The notes: a model not told the origin generated them from the letters alone. A stretch of DNA of 16,411 bases from Bacillota bacterium (GCA_023488565.1 JAMDDZ010000080.1:1-16411), one strand, 5' to 3'; shown: positions 1 through 7,691, counted from the stretch's first letter. Numbers and translations: made by a program.

Positions 1-441
1 CTGATAAGCGAAAAAAGCCGTGGCGACCCGATTTTGGCTTTGAATAACAGCCTAGCATGTCCGTATGCTCCCAATCCAGCCAGTATTTAACTGGGAATTA
101 CCACTGGGGAACGCAGACGCTCTTTTCGAGGAATCGTAGATGATGATATACAGCTTATTCAGTTTGGCATGGGTTTGGCCAAAATGGTGGTCATATTGGT
201 CCCTGGAATTCGAAGAATGCGGTGGTCATCGGTACGGATACTCCACCAGTACGTTCTATGCCCCTTGGCTCTGGGCAAGACAACACGGTCAAGAGCCCGC
301 GAGACGAACCTCAAGCGATAGGTCTCTAATGGTACTCAATACTCTCCCGTTTTCTCGCGAATTTGTGTCCAGGCTATTACCAAACCACCGACAAAATAAC
401 TTAGCTATCACACGCCGGATTGGCCGCCCTTACGACTCCGA
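1..441. other. Gene-poor left edge, probably decayed insertion-sequence DNA
   Basis: No intact gene can be supported here. An open frame starting at 140 runs through the region, but its first 90 or so residues have no recognisable domain and a composition rich in Trp, Arg and Ser, as expected of chance reading. The stretch directly precedes a multiply frameshifted transposase remnant, so it may hold the unrecognisable N-terminal part of the same gene plus older debris. I found no convincing terminal inverted repeat or target duplication. Confidence 0.4.
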
Positions 442-803
442 GGGGTGGCCATCCGCAAGTCTCCCGTGGCGGATGAAGCGAGTCGGCGGCCCAGGCCCGC
501 ACAAACGGGACCCGAAAGGATGGGCATGCGGTGTCTGCCGCGACGTGGGAAGCGGTGGAGTATCTTCTAATCTTGACTACCTTTACCTGGCTCCGGTCGC
601 GTCGGGGACCGAAATTTTGGCACTCTATCGCCTCCGCTGGCCAAGGGAATGTGCCTTCAAACGCTTGAAAAGCCTGCTCCATCTCGATCACCTATGCACC
701 TTTGACCCAAAGCTCGCCCAAACCTCTCTTAGCGAAAGTCCTCGGCGATCTGCTTGTAGACGCGCTCCAAAATTCTGAACCGTCCTTTTTCCCCTACGGG
801 TAA
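442..803 (+). pseudogene. Degenerate IS4-type (DDE) transposase, C-terminal remnant, multiple frameshifts
   Basis: The C-terminal part of an IS4-family DDE transposase is visible, but only by switching frame. From 442 one frame reads GVAIRKSPVADEASRR. From about 477 another reads ARTNGTRKDGHAVSAATWEAV followed by EYLLILTT. Around 585-600 a third takes over with ILALYRLRWPRECAFKRLKS and LLHLDHLCTFDPKLAQT. From about 726 a fourth reads LLAKVLGDLLVDALQN and reaches a TAA at 801-803. The blocks occur in the order and spacing expected for the family, in which the (Y)RLRWxxExxFKRLKSLLxLDxL segment carries the catalytic Glu of the DDE triad. Three frame changes rule out a working protein. What lies upstream is too decayed to assign. 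Confidence 0.78.
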
Positions 804-994
804 CCCCTCGGCATCGGCGGGCTCCATCATTCCGATCGCGGGAGTCCTTAGGCAGCCCAAGTGTATCGCGACCGTCTGGCCGCGAAGCCCATGACGGGCA
901 GCATGAGCCGCAATGGGAACTGTCGAGACAATGCCTGTATGGAATTCTGGCATAGTCCCTGCTCAAAAAAGAACTGATTTATTGTAAGCGCTGA

Positions 995-1090
995 CCGACG
1001 CGGGTGGCGGCGAAACAGGCCATCTTTGAGGTCCATTGAAATTTGGTATAACCGCCAACGGGTGGATAGTGCGTGGACTACCGTCCTTGA
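995..1090 (+). pseudogene. IS3-family transposase C-terminus remnant (rve/integrase core end)
   Basis: Three consecutive frames spell the typical end of an IS3-family OrfB integrase core. First comes RVAAKQAIFE (about 1001-1030), then SIEIWYNRQRVDSA (1032-1073), then DYRP (1076-1087). The family pattern is a helix ending in AIFEYIEVxYNRxRxHSAL followed by a GY/DYxxP motif. Two small frame changes and loss of the His before SA show it is dead. The rest of the element, including OrfA and both ends, is not visible, so this is a scar rather than an insertion sequence. An open frame of 73 codons (1026-1247) overlaps it but carries nothing else recognisable. Confidence 0.68.
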
Positions 1091-1226
1091 TGGGGCCGCC
1101 GCAGACAGCGATAATCTGGCCTCCTCAACGGATGGAACCGATTCCGCTGGTTTGATATGGCGGCGGGTTACTGGTGTCCATGCTGTTGCCACAAGTCCAG
1201 TCACCGAATCAAGGCGGTTTAGGTCA

Positions 1227-1256
1227 TTGACAACGGAAGAATACTAAGGCTAAAAT
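1227..1256 (+). promoter_or_regulatory. Sigma-A type promoter for the marR/efflux operon
   Basis: A perfect -35 TTGACA (1227-1232) is followed after 18 bases by TAAAAT (1251-1256), a good -10. Transcription would begin near 1263, about 45 bases before the MarR start. The -35 lies inside sequence continuous with the IS3-family remnant, so the promoter may have been supplied by the mobile-element debris. That last point is inference. Confidence 0.6.
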
Positions 1257-1264
1257 TACTCGTT

Positions 1265-1275
1265 GTAAATATTAC
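1265..1275. promoter_or_regulatory. Candidate MarR operator (short palindrome at the start site)
   Basis: The 11-base sequence GTAAATATTAC has inverted GTAA/TTAC arms around an AT centre and overlaps the expected transcription start of the operon. MarR regulators commonly bind AT-rich palindromes over their own promoter, so autoregulation is plausible. The palindrome is short and could arise by chance. Confidence 0.35.
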
Positions 1276-1306
1276 GTGACACTAAATATAAGGGTGGCGA
1301 ATAAAT

Positions 1307-1732
1307 GTGCCAAATCGGGACGAACTGTTAGACAATGTGACACAAGTGTTCTTTCGAATCGGTCGCCAGTTTCGCCAGATACATGATGAATCTCTGACGT
1401 TTGGCCAGTTTTCCGCCCTAATTATTTTGTATAACCTCGGTCCGCTGCCCATGGGAACCGTTGCCGAACATCTTGGCATATCGATGGCGAGTGCCACAGG
1501 AATGATTGACCGTTTAGTGCATTCGGGGTGGGTGGATCGCTCGCGATCCGAATCGGACCGTCGAGTAGTATCGGTAGACCTGACGAGTCAAGGAAGAGAA
1601 AAAATGACTGCCAAACAACAGGCGCGGCGTAGACAAATCCAAGAATTGTTCGAACCGCTAACGGAGACTGACCTTACGCAACTTCTCAGGATGTTGGAAA
1701 AAGTGGCCGAACGGGTAGAGTCTAATCGCTGA
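1307..1732 (+). CDS. MarR-family transcriptional regulator
   Basis: This 141-residue protein has the length and layout of MarR repressors: an N-terminal dimerisation helix, a winged helix-turn-helix and C-terminal dimerisation helices. The segment LTFGQFSALIILYNLGPLPM leads into the DNA-binding domain. The recognition helix is around residues 59-76 (SMASATGMIDRLVHSGWV). The wing follows at 77-93 and contains the family's ESDRR motif. The GTG at 1307 is chosen because AGGGTGG lies about 9 bases upstream. It is the first gene of an operon encoding efflux adaptors and an MFS pump, the usual target of MarR proteins that respond to phenolic or lipophilic compounds. The ligand cannot be read from the sequence. 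Confidence 0.93.
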   Translation: MPNRDELLDNVTQVFFRIGRQFRQIHDESLTFGQFSALIILYNLGPLPMGTVAEHLGISMASATGMIDRLVHSGWVDRSRSESDRRVVSVDLTSQGREKMTAKQQARRRQIQELFEPLTETDLTQLLRMLEKVAERVESNR

Positions 1733-1809
1733 AACTGTCTTACTGCGCTAGGTACCTAAAGAGTCTGCACAATAGACAAAGTCAAGCGGATACAGAGAGA
1801 GGTCGCAGA

Positions 1810-2649
1810 ATGGGGCTCTTGATTGCAGGATTAGTGGAAGCATTAATCACTTGGGGAATAGGCTTGTATTTGCTCATGTCAACCAACGTTTCACAAGTGT
1901 GGGGCGAGCTGGCGATAGTGGTAGGATTCGTCGTATTGCTATTAAGTGTTGCATTAGGACGAAAACCTAGGGAGTCTCGCGAAGGGAATACAGCAACCAA
2001 AGCAACCGACATCGAAGAAGTAGACATTAACGAAGGCTCGACGGATGCTTTAGAGCCGCATGGGTTGGAGCGACGTGATCACCATGCGGTGGAAACGGCG
2101 GAAGACAACCACCCAGAAATCCCTCAAGATGTGGCTCCAATGGCTGCTCTTGGCACATCCGTTCCAGCAGCTTTGGCGACCATGCAGGATGCGGTGAAAC
2201 GATCGCATTGGCGGTATCGGGCGCGCGAATCGGAAACCCGAGCCGCGACTTTGGCAGAAATGGTTTTGCATGAAGGGAAAAGTGGTGATAACGGTCGCGA
2301 TGACCGTCCTCGCCAGTTGCGCCGATTGTGCGATTTGGCCATTTTAAGCCAAGGGTTTGATGCGTGGGCCAATGGGATGCAGGCCGAGTTCCGTCTCGAT
2401 CGCTACCGACGAGCCCAAACGCCTGAGGACATTCAGGAACGCCTTGCTGATATACATCGTGAGACTGAAACGTTGGAGGCGGAGGCGGGCCGTTGGCGTG
2501 ATCTGATTGCGGAGTATGAGGATCCCTACCGACGGTCATTGGCCGAACGGGTGCGCTTTGAAAAATTGAGCGAATTGGAAGAACGGCTTGAAGAACTGAC
2601 ATTGCTGCAATTAGGCTATCAAGCCATGTTGGAAGAGGAGGCAAACTAA
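1810..2649 (+). CDS. Membrane-anchored coiled-coil protein of unknown function
   Basis: I do not recognise this 279-residue protein. Two hydrophobic segments, at about residues 3-23 and 33-50, are joined by a short polar loop and followed by RKPRESRE. By the positive-inside rule this puts both termini in the cytoplasm. Residues 55-125 are acidic and low complexity, likely disordered. From about residue 130 the protein is highly charged and helical. Residues 205-279 are rich in Glu, Arg and Leu with heptad-like spacing (for example ELEERLEELTLLQL), so a coiled coil is likely. An AGAGAGG ribosome binding site precedes the ATG. The stop codon overlaps the next start by one base, which couples it to the HlyD-like gene. 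It may be a scaffold or accessory subunit of the pump. That is inferred from context only. Confidence 0.72.
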   Translation: MGLLIAGLVEALITWGIGLYLLMSTNVSQVWGELAIVVGFVVLLLSVALGRKPRESREGNTATKATDIEEVDINEGSTDALEPHGLERRDHHAVETAEDNHPEIPQDVAPMAALGTSVPAALATMQDAVKRSHWRYRARESETRAATLAEMVLHEGKSGDNGRDDRPRQLRRLCDLAILSQGFDAWANGMQAEFRLDRYRRAQTPEDIQERLADIHRETETLEAEAGRWRDLIAEYEDPYRRSLAERVRFEKLSELEERLEELTLLQLGYQAMLEEEAN

Positions 2650-3272
2650 TGCCACGCTGGGTACTGATTGTGGTGACAGCCATTGCTGTCTTAACACTCG
2701 GCGGGACAGCGGGGTGGTATGCATATCAAAATGCGAACTATGTGAAAAGCGGGTATGCCTATGTTACATCGCCGTATGCCTGGGTTGCCGCCCCGCAAAG
2801 TGGACAGATCACCGATGTGTTGGTGGTGACGGGACAACATGTTGTCCGTGGTCAACCGCTGTTTGATGAACGGGTAGACGGAAAAACAGGGATTATTACG
2901 GTAAATGCTACCGCCAAGGGAGTGGTAGGGAATGTCAACGTGATATCGGGCTCCTTGGTCGAAACTGGAGAGGATTTGTGTACGGTGGTGAACTTATCTA
3001 AAGCGCATGTGGTGGCAGAGGTGCCAGAGTCGCTGGCGCGCAATGTGGCTTTAAACCAGAGCGTAGATGTGCATTTTAGCGAAGAGCCGGGCCAAGTATA
3101 TCGTGGAACCGTCACCCATATTGGCGCAGTGACACTTACCACTTTGTCTCCGATTCTGAAAACAGGAACATTTGCTAAAGTACGCGAGTGGGTTCCGGTC
3201 ACTATCACGTTGATCAATTCTCCTGGAAATCTTCGTGATGGAGAAAACGCGTCAATTCGGATTCATATTTAG
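2649..3272 (+). CDS. Short HlyD/EmrA-like membrane-fusion adaptor (first copy)
   Basis: This 207-residue protein has one N-terminal membrane anchor (about residues 4-25) and an extracytoplasmic part. Two half-motifs of a biotinyl-lipoyl-like barrel are visible at about 47-73 (SGQITDVLVVTGQHVVRGQP) and 87-113 (AKGVVGNVNVISGSLVETGE). A beta-barrel region follows (AEVPESLARNVALNQSVDV). The halves are separated by only about a dozen residues, so the long alpha-helical hairpin of EmrA, which reaches toward an outer-membrane channel in Gram-negatives, is absent. That fits a one-membrane or Gram-positive-type cell. The ATG lies in the overlap TAATG with the upstream gene. The likely partner is the MFS pump encoded next. 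Confidence 0.85.
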   Translation: MPRWVLIVVTAIAVLTLGGTAGWYAYQNANYVKSGYAYVTSPYAWVAAPQSGQITDVLVVTGQHVVRGQPLFDERVDGKTGIITVNATAKGVVGNVNVISGSLVETGEDLCTVVNLSKAHVVAEVPESLARNVALNQSVDVHFSEEPGQVYRGTVTHIGAVTLTTLSPILKTGTFAKVREWVPVTITLINSPGNLRDGENASIRIHI

Positions 3273-3298
3273 CAGCATAGGGAGAGGAGGAAGTGCAC

Positions 3299-4855
3299 GT
3301 GGCAGAGTCTCCCCAAACCGAACGCCACTGGGGAGTGGCATTGGCGGTATTGGTCATTGGAGCCTTCATGGCGATCTTGGACAGTTCTATTGTGAACATT
3401 GCCATCCCTAAATTGGAGAGTGTGTTTTCTGTAGATACAGCTCAGGTTCAGTGGGTTGTGACGATTTATTTGTTGGTGCTCGGGGTTGTAGTGCCTGCCG
3501 CTGGGTATCTTGGAGAACGGTTTGGCTACCAACGCATCTATATTATCTCCTTAGTAATTTTCACCATTGGTTCGGCGTTGTCCGGACTTTCTTGGAGCCT
3601 TAATGTATTGACGGTTTTTCGGGTATTGCAAGCCTTGGGCGGTGGCTTGATCATGCCGATTACCATGGCCATGGTCTATCGCATTGTGCCCCGCCAACAA
3701 ATCGGAACGGCAATGGGTTTCTGGGGGTTGGCCATCATTGTTGCGCCAGCGATTGGCCCAACCTTGGGCGGTTATTTGGTGGAGTATATCAACTGGCGTT
3801 TGATTTTCTATATTAACGTGCCCATTGGCATTATCGGGGTGCTGTTAGCTTTTATGTATCTGCCGAAATTTTCCCAAGCCGTTCGGGTACGGTTTGATAG
3901 CGTGGGGTTTGCCATGGTGGCTGCCGGACTCTTTGCTTTGCTGTTGGCACTGTCTGAAGGCGAGACCTGGGGTTGGTCTTCGGAACCGATAGTCCTGCTA
4001 TTAATGGGCTCGGGCTTTCTCCTGGTATTGTTTGTCTTGTGGGAACTGAGAACCCCTTATCCGCTTTTGGATTTAACGGTATTTAAATTTGGCTCTTTTG
4101 CCTTGTCTAACATTCTGGTGGTGTTGGTTACAGTAGCGATGTATTCCGGTGTGTTTTATGTGCCATTATTCTTGCAAACCGTTGTAGGATTTGGCGCGAT
4201 GAAAACAGGGCTGATTATGATGCCGGCGGCTTTGGCATCAGCCCTTATGATGCCGATTTCCGGACGGATTTACGATAAAATTGGAGCCCGACCTTTGGTG
4301 GTCGCAGGGATGACGCTATTGGCTATCACCACCTACTTGCTGCATAACCTTTCTGTCGATACGTCCGTCGGACAAGTGATATTCTGGTTGACTTTGCGCG
4401 GTTTCGGCATGGGCATGGCGATGATGCCGGTTACCACCGCGGGGATGTCGGCCGTTCCCACCGAACACGTGGGGGGCGCTTCAGCAATTAACAATATTAT
4501 GCAAAGAGTGGCAGGTTCCTTTGGGTTGGCGGGACTGACCGCGCTGCTTGAGGAACAGTCTACCATGCATGCGCAGATGCTGGCCTCCGCTTACACTCCC
4601 GCATCAGGATCAGCTATGCAGCTAATGCATGGATTACAAGGGTTAATCGTGGGTCGGGGCATACCCACAGTGCCTGCCACACAGCTAACCATTACCACTT
4701 TATACGGCTTTATTGAGCAGCAAGGCTTTGTGATGGGCATTGACGACGTTTTTGTCGTGGCCGCCTTGTTTACGGTGGCTGGGGCTATTTTAGCGCTTGC
4801 CTTGAAAACCTATCGCACTCAAGGAAAATCGGCGCAGGCAGTGGCTGCAGAATAG
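3299..4855 (+). CDS. MFS multidrug efflux transporter, DHA2 (EmrB/QacA) family
   Basis: This is a 518-residue inner-membrane drug:proton antiporter of the 14-helix DHA2 family. Typical motifs are present: LDSSIVNIAIP in helix 1 (27-37), the motif-A loop GYLGERFGYQR (69-79), FRVLQALGGG (107-116), the antiporter motif around APAIGPTLGGYL (149-160) and NWRLIFYINVPIG (165-177). Hydrophobic segments continue to the C-terminus. Length is normal for EmrB. GGAGAGGAGG at 3281-3290 lies only two bases from the GTG at 3293 but eight from the GTG at 3299, so I prefer the latter. Short HlyD-like adaptors flank the gene on both sides, as expected for an EmrAB-like system but with an extra adaptor. Substrates are unknown. 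Confidence 0.95.
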   Translation: MAESPQTERHWGVALAVLVIGAFMAILDSSIVNIAIPKLESVFSVDTAQVQWVVTIYLLVLGVVVPAAGYLGERFGYQRIYIISLVIFTIGSALSGLSWSLNVLTVFRVLQALGGGLIMPITMAMVYRIVPRQQIGTAMGFWGLAIIVAPAIGPTLGGYLVEYINWRLIFYINVPIGIIGVLLAFMYLPKFSQAVRVRFDSVGFAMVAAGLFALLLALSEGETWGWSSEPIVLLLMGSGFLLVLFVLWELRTPYPLLDLTVFKFGSFALSNILVVLVTVAMYSGVFYVPLFLQTVVGFGAMKTGLIMMPAALASALMMPISGRIYDKIGARPLVVAGMTLLAITTYLLHNLSVDTSVGQVIFWLTLRGFGMGMAMMPVTTAGMSAVPTEHVGGASAINNIMQRVAGSFGLAGLTALLEEQSTMHAQMLASAYTPASGSAMQLMHGLQGLIVGRGIPTVPATQLTITTLYGFIEQQGFVMGIDDVFVVAALFTVAGAILALALKTYRTQGKSAQAVAAE

Positions 4856-4916
4856 CGACGGGTTTGTGGTCCCGCACTGATAGAGAAGAAAAGTATTTTT
4901 CAGAGGAGAGAAGACC

Positions 4917-5585
4917 GTGAAGCAGAGTCGGCTGATATTGATTAACATCCTTATCCTGGTGGCCGTGATTATTGTTGGAGGATTGGGCGTATACTACTGG
5001 AACCAGAATTATAACTACGTAAGCACGCAGGATGCTTCGGTGTCGGCTCCGACTATTCCTGTGCCCGCCTTGGCGGCTGGTACCATTGAAAATCTTTCTT
5101 TGCAAACTGGTCAGCATGTCACTAAGGGACAAATTGTGGGGCAAGAAATTGTCGCTGGTACGGCGACCGGCAAAGGAGTTTCAGCTCCAACCACAATAAA
5201 CTTGGTAGCCCCGGCCAGTGGGACCATTGCAACCGTTTCGACAAGCAACGGACAGGTCGTGGGTGCCGGAACGCCTTTGTTTACTGAGGTGAAACTGGAT
5301 CAGGTGACGGTAGTGGCCAATATCCCTGAAACCAAAATTCGCAACGTGTCGGTGGGTCAAACGGCTACGGTATATGTTGATGCTCATCCCGGAGTTTCAT
5401 TCACGGGAACGGTGCAAGCCATTCAACCTACGACGCAGTCGTTTTTCTCGTTGATTCCAACGTCTGCAACTGCAGGAACTTACACCAAGGTGACGCAACG
5501 CGTCCCGGTAATTTTGAGTATTAATACCGCGGGGTACTCGCTGCTTCCCGGAGAAAACTGTGAAGTGCGCATTACCATCCACTAA
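4917..5585 (+). CDS. Short HlyD/EmrA-like membrane-fusion adaptor (second copy)
   Basis: This 222-residue protein has one N-terminal transmembrane segment (about 6-28) followed by extracytoplasmic beta-rich domains. The lipoyl-like halves are at about 51-76 (AGTIENLSLQTGQHVTKGQI) and 95-125 (APASGTIATVSTSNGQVVGA). A barrel segment follows (ANIPETKIRNVSVGQTATVY). It again lacks the long helical hairpin. It shares its architecture with the copy at 2649-3272 but differs clearly in sequence, so it is a diverged paralogue rather than a recent duplicate. AGAGGAGAG stands before the GTG start. It is the last gene of the operon and is followed directly by a terminator. Confidence 0.85.
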   Translation: MKQSRLILINILILVAVIIVGGLGVYYWNQNYNYVSTQDASVSAPTIPVPALAAGTIENLSLQTGQHVTKGQIVGQEIVAGTATGKGVSAPTTINLVAPASGTIATVSTSNGQVVGAGTPLFTEVKLDQVTVVANIPETKIRNVSVGQTATVYVDAHPGVSFTGTVQAIQPTTQSFFSLIPTSATAGTYTKVTQRVPVILSINTAGYSLLPGENCEVRITIH

Positions 5586-5598
5586 TTGAGGGGGGATA

Positions 5599-5640
5599 CA
5601 AAAGCAACTGGATCAATATGGGGCCAGTTGCTTTTGTTTA
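5599..5640 (+). terminator. Rho-independent terminator of the efflux operon
   Basis: CAAAAGCAACTGG (5599-5611) pairs perfectly with CCAGTTGCTTTTG (5624-5636), giving a 13-bp stem with a 12-base loop. It starts 14 bases after the last stop codon and is followed by TTTA. The T-tract is largely inside the 3' arm. Confidence 0.85.
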
Positions 5641-5693
5641 AATGCCAAAGCGAATACAATGAATGTGAGTAGGTTCCGGGGAAGAGGGACGGC

Positions 5694-6557
5694 ATGATGC
5701 AGATTGTGGTGCTCGGGGGAAGTGGCTATGTGGGCCGTGCGGTTCAAGAGGCGTTACTTATGCGGGGACATCACCTCAAGGTAATAGCGCGTCATGGCCT
5801 TCGGGACCCAAACATTCAGTTCGTCTCTGGAGATGTGCGGGACATGGATTTAATGAGCCCGTTTGACGGAGCCGACGCGATAATCAACTTGGTTGGCATT
5901 ATTGAAGAGCACCCTGCACAAAAAATTACGTTTGAATTGATGCATGTCGAGGTAGTTCGTCGTATCATCAGCGCTATGTCGGCGGCTCACGTGTACCGGT
6001 TGGTGCATATGTCAGCGCTTGGAACTAGACCCGGGGCCCGATCCCGCTATCACAAAACGAAATGGATTGCCGAAGATTTGATTCGTCATACCTCGGGACT
6101 ACAATATACGATTATTCGCCCTTCGTTGCTTTTTGGCGGGGGAGCCCCATTTTTCAAGATGTTGCAGTCGCAAGCTAAGTGGCCGATTACCCCGATTCCC
6201 GGTTCCGGGAATACGGAGTTTGATCCGGTCTATCGCACGGATGTCGGTCGGTTTGTTGCGATGGCCGCGGAATGCGACGAGACCATTGGGGAAACCTTTG
6301 AAATTGGGGGTCCAGATCGTTTTACTTTAAATGCGCTATACCAAAAAGCAGCGGCAAGCGCGGGGAAAAACCGTATTACACCGTGGCATATTTCCTATCG
6401 ATTCATGATGAACATGGCTAAAATCGGAGAAAGCCTGCCAGGGTTTCCTGTATCCGTGGATCAACTACTGATGTTGGGGGAAAACAACACCACCAACGAT
6501 CATCGCTGGACCAAGTGGGTGACGCCAACCCGGTTAAAGCCCTCGTTAATTCCGTAA
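5694..6557 (+). CDS. NAD(P)-binding atypical SDR, NDUFA9-like
   Basis: A Rossmann-fold protein of 287 residues. The dinucleotide-binding loop GGSGYVG is at residues 8-14 (GxxGxxG of extended or atypical SDRs). The segment GDVRDMDLMSPFDGADAIINLVGI follows the family pattern for the adenine-side strands. YHKTK (Tyr119, Lys123) matches the YxxxK catalytic pair, and IRPSLLFG (141-148) is characteristic of the NDUFA9-like or UbiE-linked atypical SDR group. Bacterial members are often annotated as complex I NDUFA9 family or nucleoside-diphosphate-sugar epimerase, and the actual reaction is usually unknown. Two adjacent ATGs (5694, 5697) share the GAAGAGGG site. The 3' end overlaps that of the convergent methyltransferase gene. 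Confidence 0.88.
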   Translation: MMQIVVLGGSGYVGRAVQEALLMRGHHLKVIARHGLRDPNIQFVSGDVRDMDLMSPFDGADAIINLVGIIEEHPAQKITFELMHVEVVRRIISAMSAAHVYRLVHMSALGTRPGARSRYHKTKWIAEDLIRHTSGLQYTIIRPSLLFGGGAPFFKMLQSQAKWPITPIPGSGNTEFDPVYRTDVGRFVAMAAECDETIGETFEIGGPDRFTLNALYQKAAASAGKNRITPWHISYRFMMNMAKIGESLPGFPVSVDQLLMLGENNTTNDHRWTKWVTPTRLKPSLIP

Positions 6558-7391
6558 TGCCAGAATTTGTAGCGACGCATTGCTGGCAAAAGTCCATCGA
6601 CTATGGGTGTCCAACAATGCATTAACCCCAGTGTTCCACTGATCGGAAGTTAGCAATGCCGCATCGTAGAGCTCCGGTAACTGGTCTTGGATCCGGCGAA
6701 TTTCCCATTGGAAGTCGGCGCTATCGGAATTGACCCGATACGTGGCCGATTGCCACACCGGATTTACCCATTGTATCTGAAAGCCGGCCTGTGTCAGCCA
6801 GACGGGGAGTTTGCGGCCGATTTGCCTATCTCCTCCGCGTTTACGTTGCAATGCTGAAAAGGCGTTAAGTACGTGTTGCCAGGCGGGGGGCGGTTCAGGG
6901 TATTGCAGCATCAACTGTTCGTCGATGTCTTCGATGTAGAGGAGACCTTGGGGACGAATGACGCGCCAAAGTTCTTGTAGAGCTGTCTGTGGATTGATGG
7001 TGTGCTGAAATATGAAGCGTGCGGATACAAAGTCTTGGCTTTGTGTGTGATAGGGCAAATGTTCAACGGCAGCATGAACCCACTTGATTCGCGACCCAAT
7101 TTGGGGAACCGACGAAGCCAAAGCTTTGGCATAGTCCAAAATCACCTGGTCATTATCGACGCCTTCTATTGTGCAACCAAAGGCAGCGGCTATTTCGATG
7201 GTCATGACCCCGAAACCGCATCCGATATCGAGTCCGCGATACGATGAGTCGATGGGAAGTCGAGCGATTCCAGAGCGTCGTGAAGAGCCGGTGTATAGTG
7301 TTTGGAGCAAGAGCCACTGGTAATCTGAGGCAACCTCGGGATAGAGGGTTTTCATGGACAAATCGAGATGATCTGCCAATGTCATCGCCAC
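6546..7391 (-). CDS. Class I SAM-dependent methyltransferase
   Basis: The SAM-binding motif I GLDIGCGFG lies at about residues 53-61, and the acidic residue closing strand 2 is in EGVDND (about 77-81). A later block, LWRVIRPQGLLYIEDI, is the usual post-IV strand of Methyltransf_11/25 enzymes. The C-terminal third has no feature that reveals the substrate. The start is uncertain. The GTG at 7391 has GGGGGG six bases upstream. A TTG at 7406 and an ATG at 7385 are in frame as alternatives. No terminator is seen between it and the convergent SDR gene, with which it shares 12 bases at the 3' end. Confidence 0.87.
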   Translation of the reverse strand: MAMTLADHLDLSMKTLYPEVASDYQWLLLQTLYTGSSRRSGIARLPIDSSYRGLDIGCGFGVMTIEIAAAFGCTIEGVDNDQVILDYAKALASSVPQIGSRIKWVHAAVEHLPYHTQSQDFVSARFIFQHTINPQTALQELWRVIRPQGLLYIEDIDEQLMLQYPEPPPAWQHVLNAFSALQRKRGGDRQIGRKLPVWLTQAGFQIQWVNPVWQSATYRVNSDSADFQWEIRRIQDQLPELYDAALLTSDQWNTGVNALLDTHSRWTFASNASLQILALRN

Positions 7392-7475
7392 ATGCTTGCC
7401 CCCCAATTTTTGGTAACGACGATTGCCCTACTACATCAATGGTTAGCACTTTTTTTGGAGAATCCCCATTATTGC

Positions 7476-7505
7476 TTGCGTATGACCATCATGGTAACAT
7501 AATAT
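7476..7505 (+). promoter_or_regulatory. Candidate promoter of a mini transcription unit
   Basis: TTGCGT (7476-7481) and TAATAT (7500-7505) are separated by 18 bases. The -10 sits within a direct repeat CATAATAT (7498-7505 and 7526-7533) and between inverted arms ATGGTA (7491-7496) and TACCAT (7523-7528), so it may be regulated. The -35 matches the consensus only in part. Confidence 0.45.
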
Positions 7506-7611
7506 TATTAAAGGGTGGCGAATACCATAATATGCAGCAATTGCGGATTTGTCATGCTGCGAATGGTTTGTTTAAAACCGAACATAGATACGAATAAAGG
7601 AGGAGATCAGC

Positions 7612-7674
7612 GTGCGTAAAATCGGCGTGGGACACCAAACGGTTGGACACAGGCTGACTCTGCCTAGAAGTTAA
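7612..7674 (+). CDS. Candidate 20-residue small protein or leader peptide
   Basis: A GTG-started ORF of 20 codons ends with TAA at 7672-7674. Its ribosome binding site AAAGGAGGAG (7596-7605) is one of the strongest in the window and is ideally spaced. The peptide is basic, starts MRKIGVGHQT and contains two VGH repeats, with no membrane segment or signal peptide. A weaker 21-codon ORF (7532-7597) ends just before this ribosome binding site. A perfect terminator follows 17 bases after the stop, so the unit appears to be transcribed alone. Alternatives are a leader peptide read-through into the ABC exporter genes at 7854, or a small RNA whose RBS-like sequence is accidental. I do not recognise the peptide. 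Confidence 0.4.
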   Translation: MRKIGVGHQTVGHRLTLPRS

Positions 7675-7691
7675 TTTCAGGGTCAACTTGT

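Noticed and set aside
729..1204. Minus-strand open frames of 74-118 codons with protein-like composition
   Set aside because: The part up to 803 is the reverse of the recognisable transposase remnant and the part near 1019-1090 is the reverse of the IS3 remnant, so they are shadows.
2027..2683. Minus-strand open frame of 218 codons
   Set aside because: It lies opposite the coiled-coil protein gene, is Pro/His/Ser rich with no domain, and the plus-strand gene has a ribosome binding site and operon coupling.
7244..7597. Plus-strand open frame of 117 codons
   Set aside because: Its first half is antisense to the methyltransferase gene and has no ribosome binding site or domain; only the last 21 codons could matter, as an upstream mini ORF.
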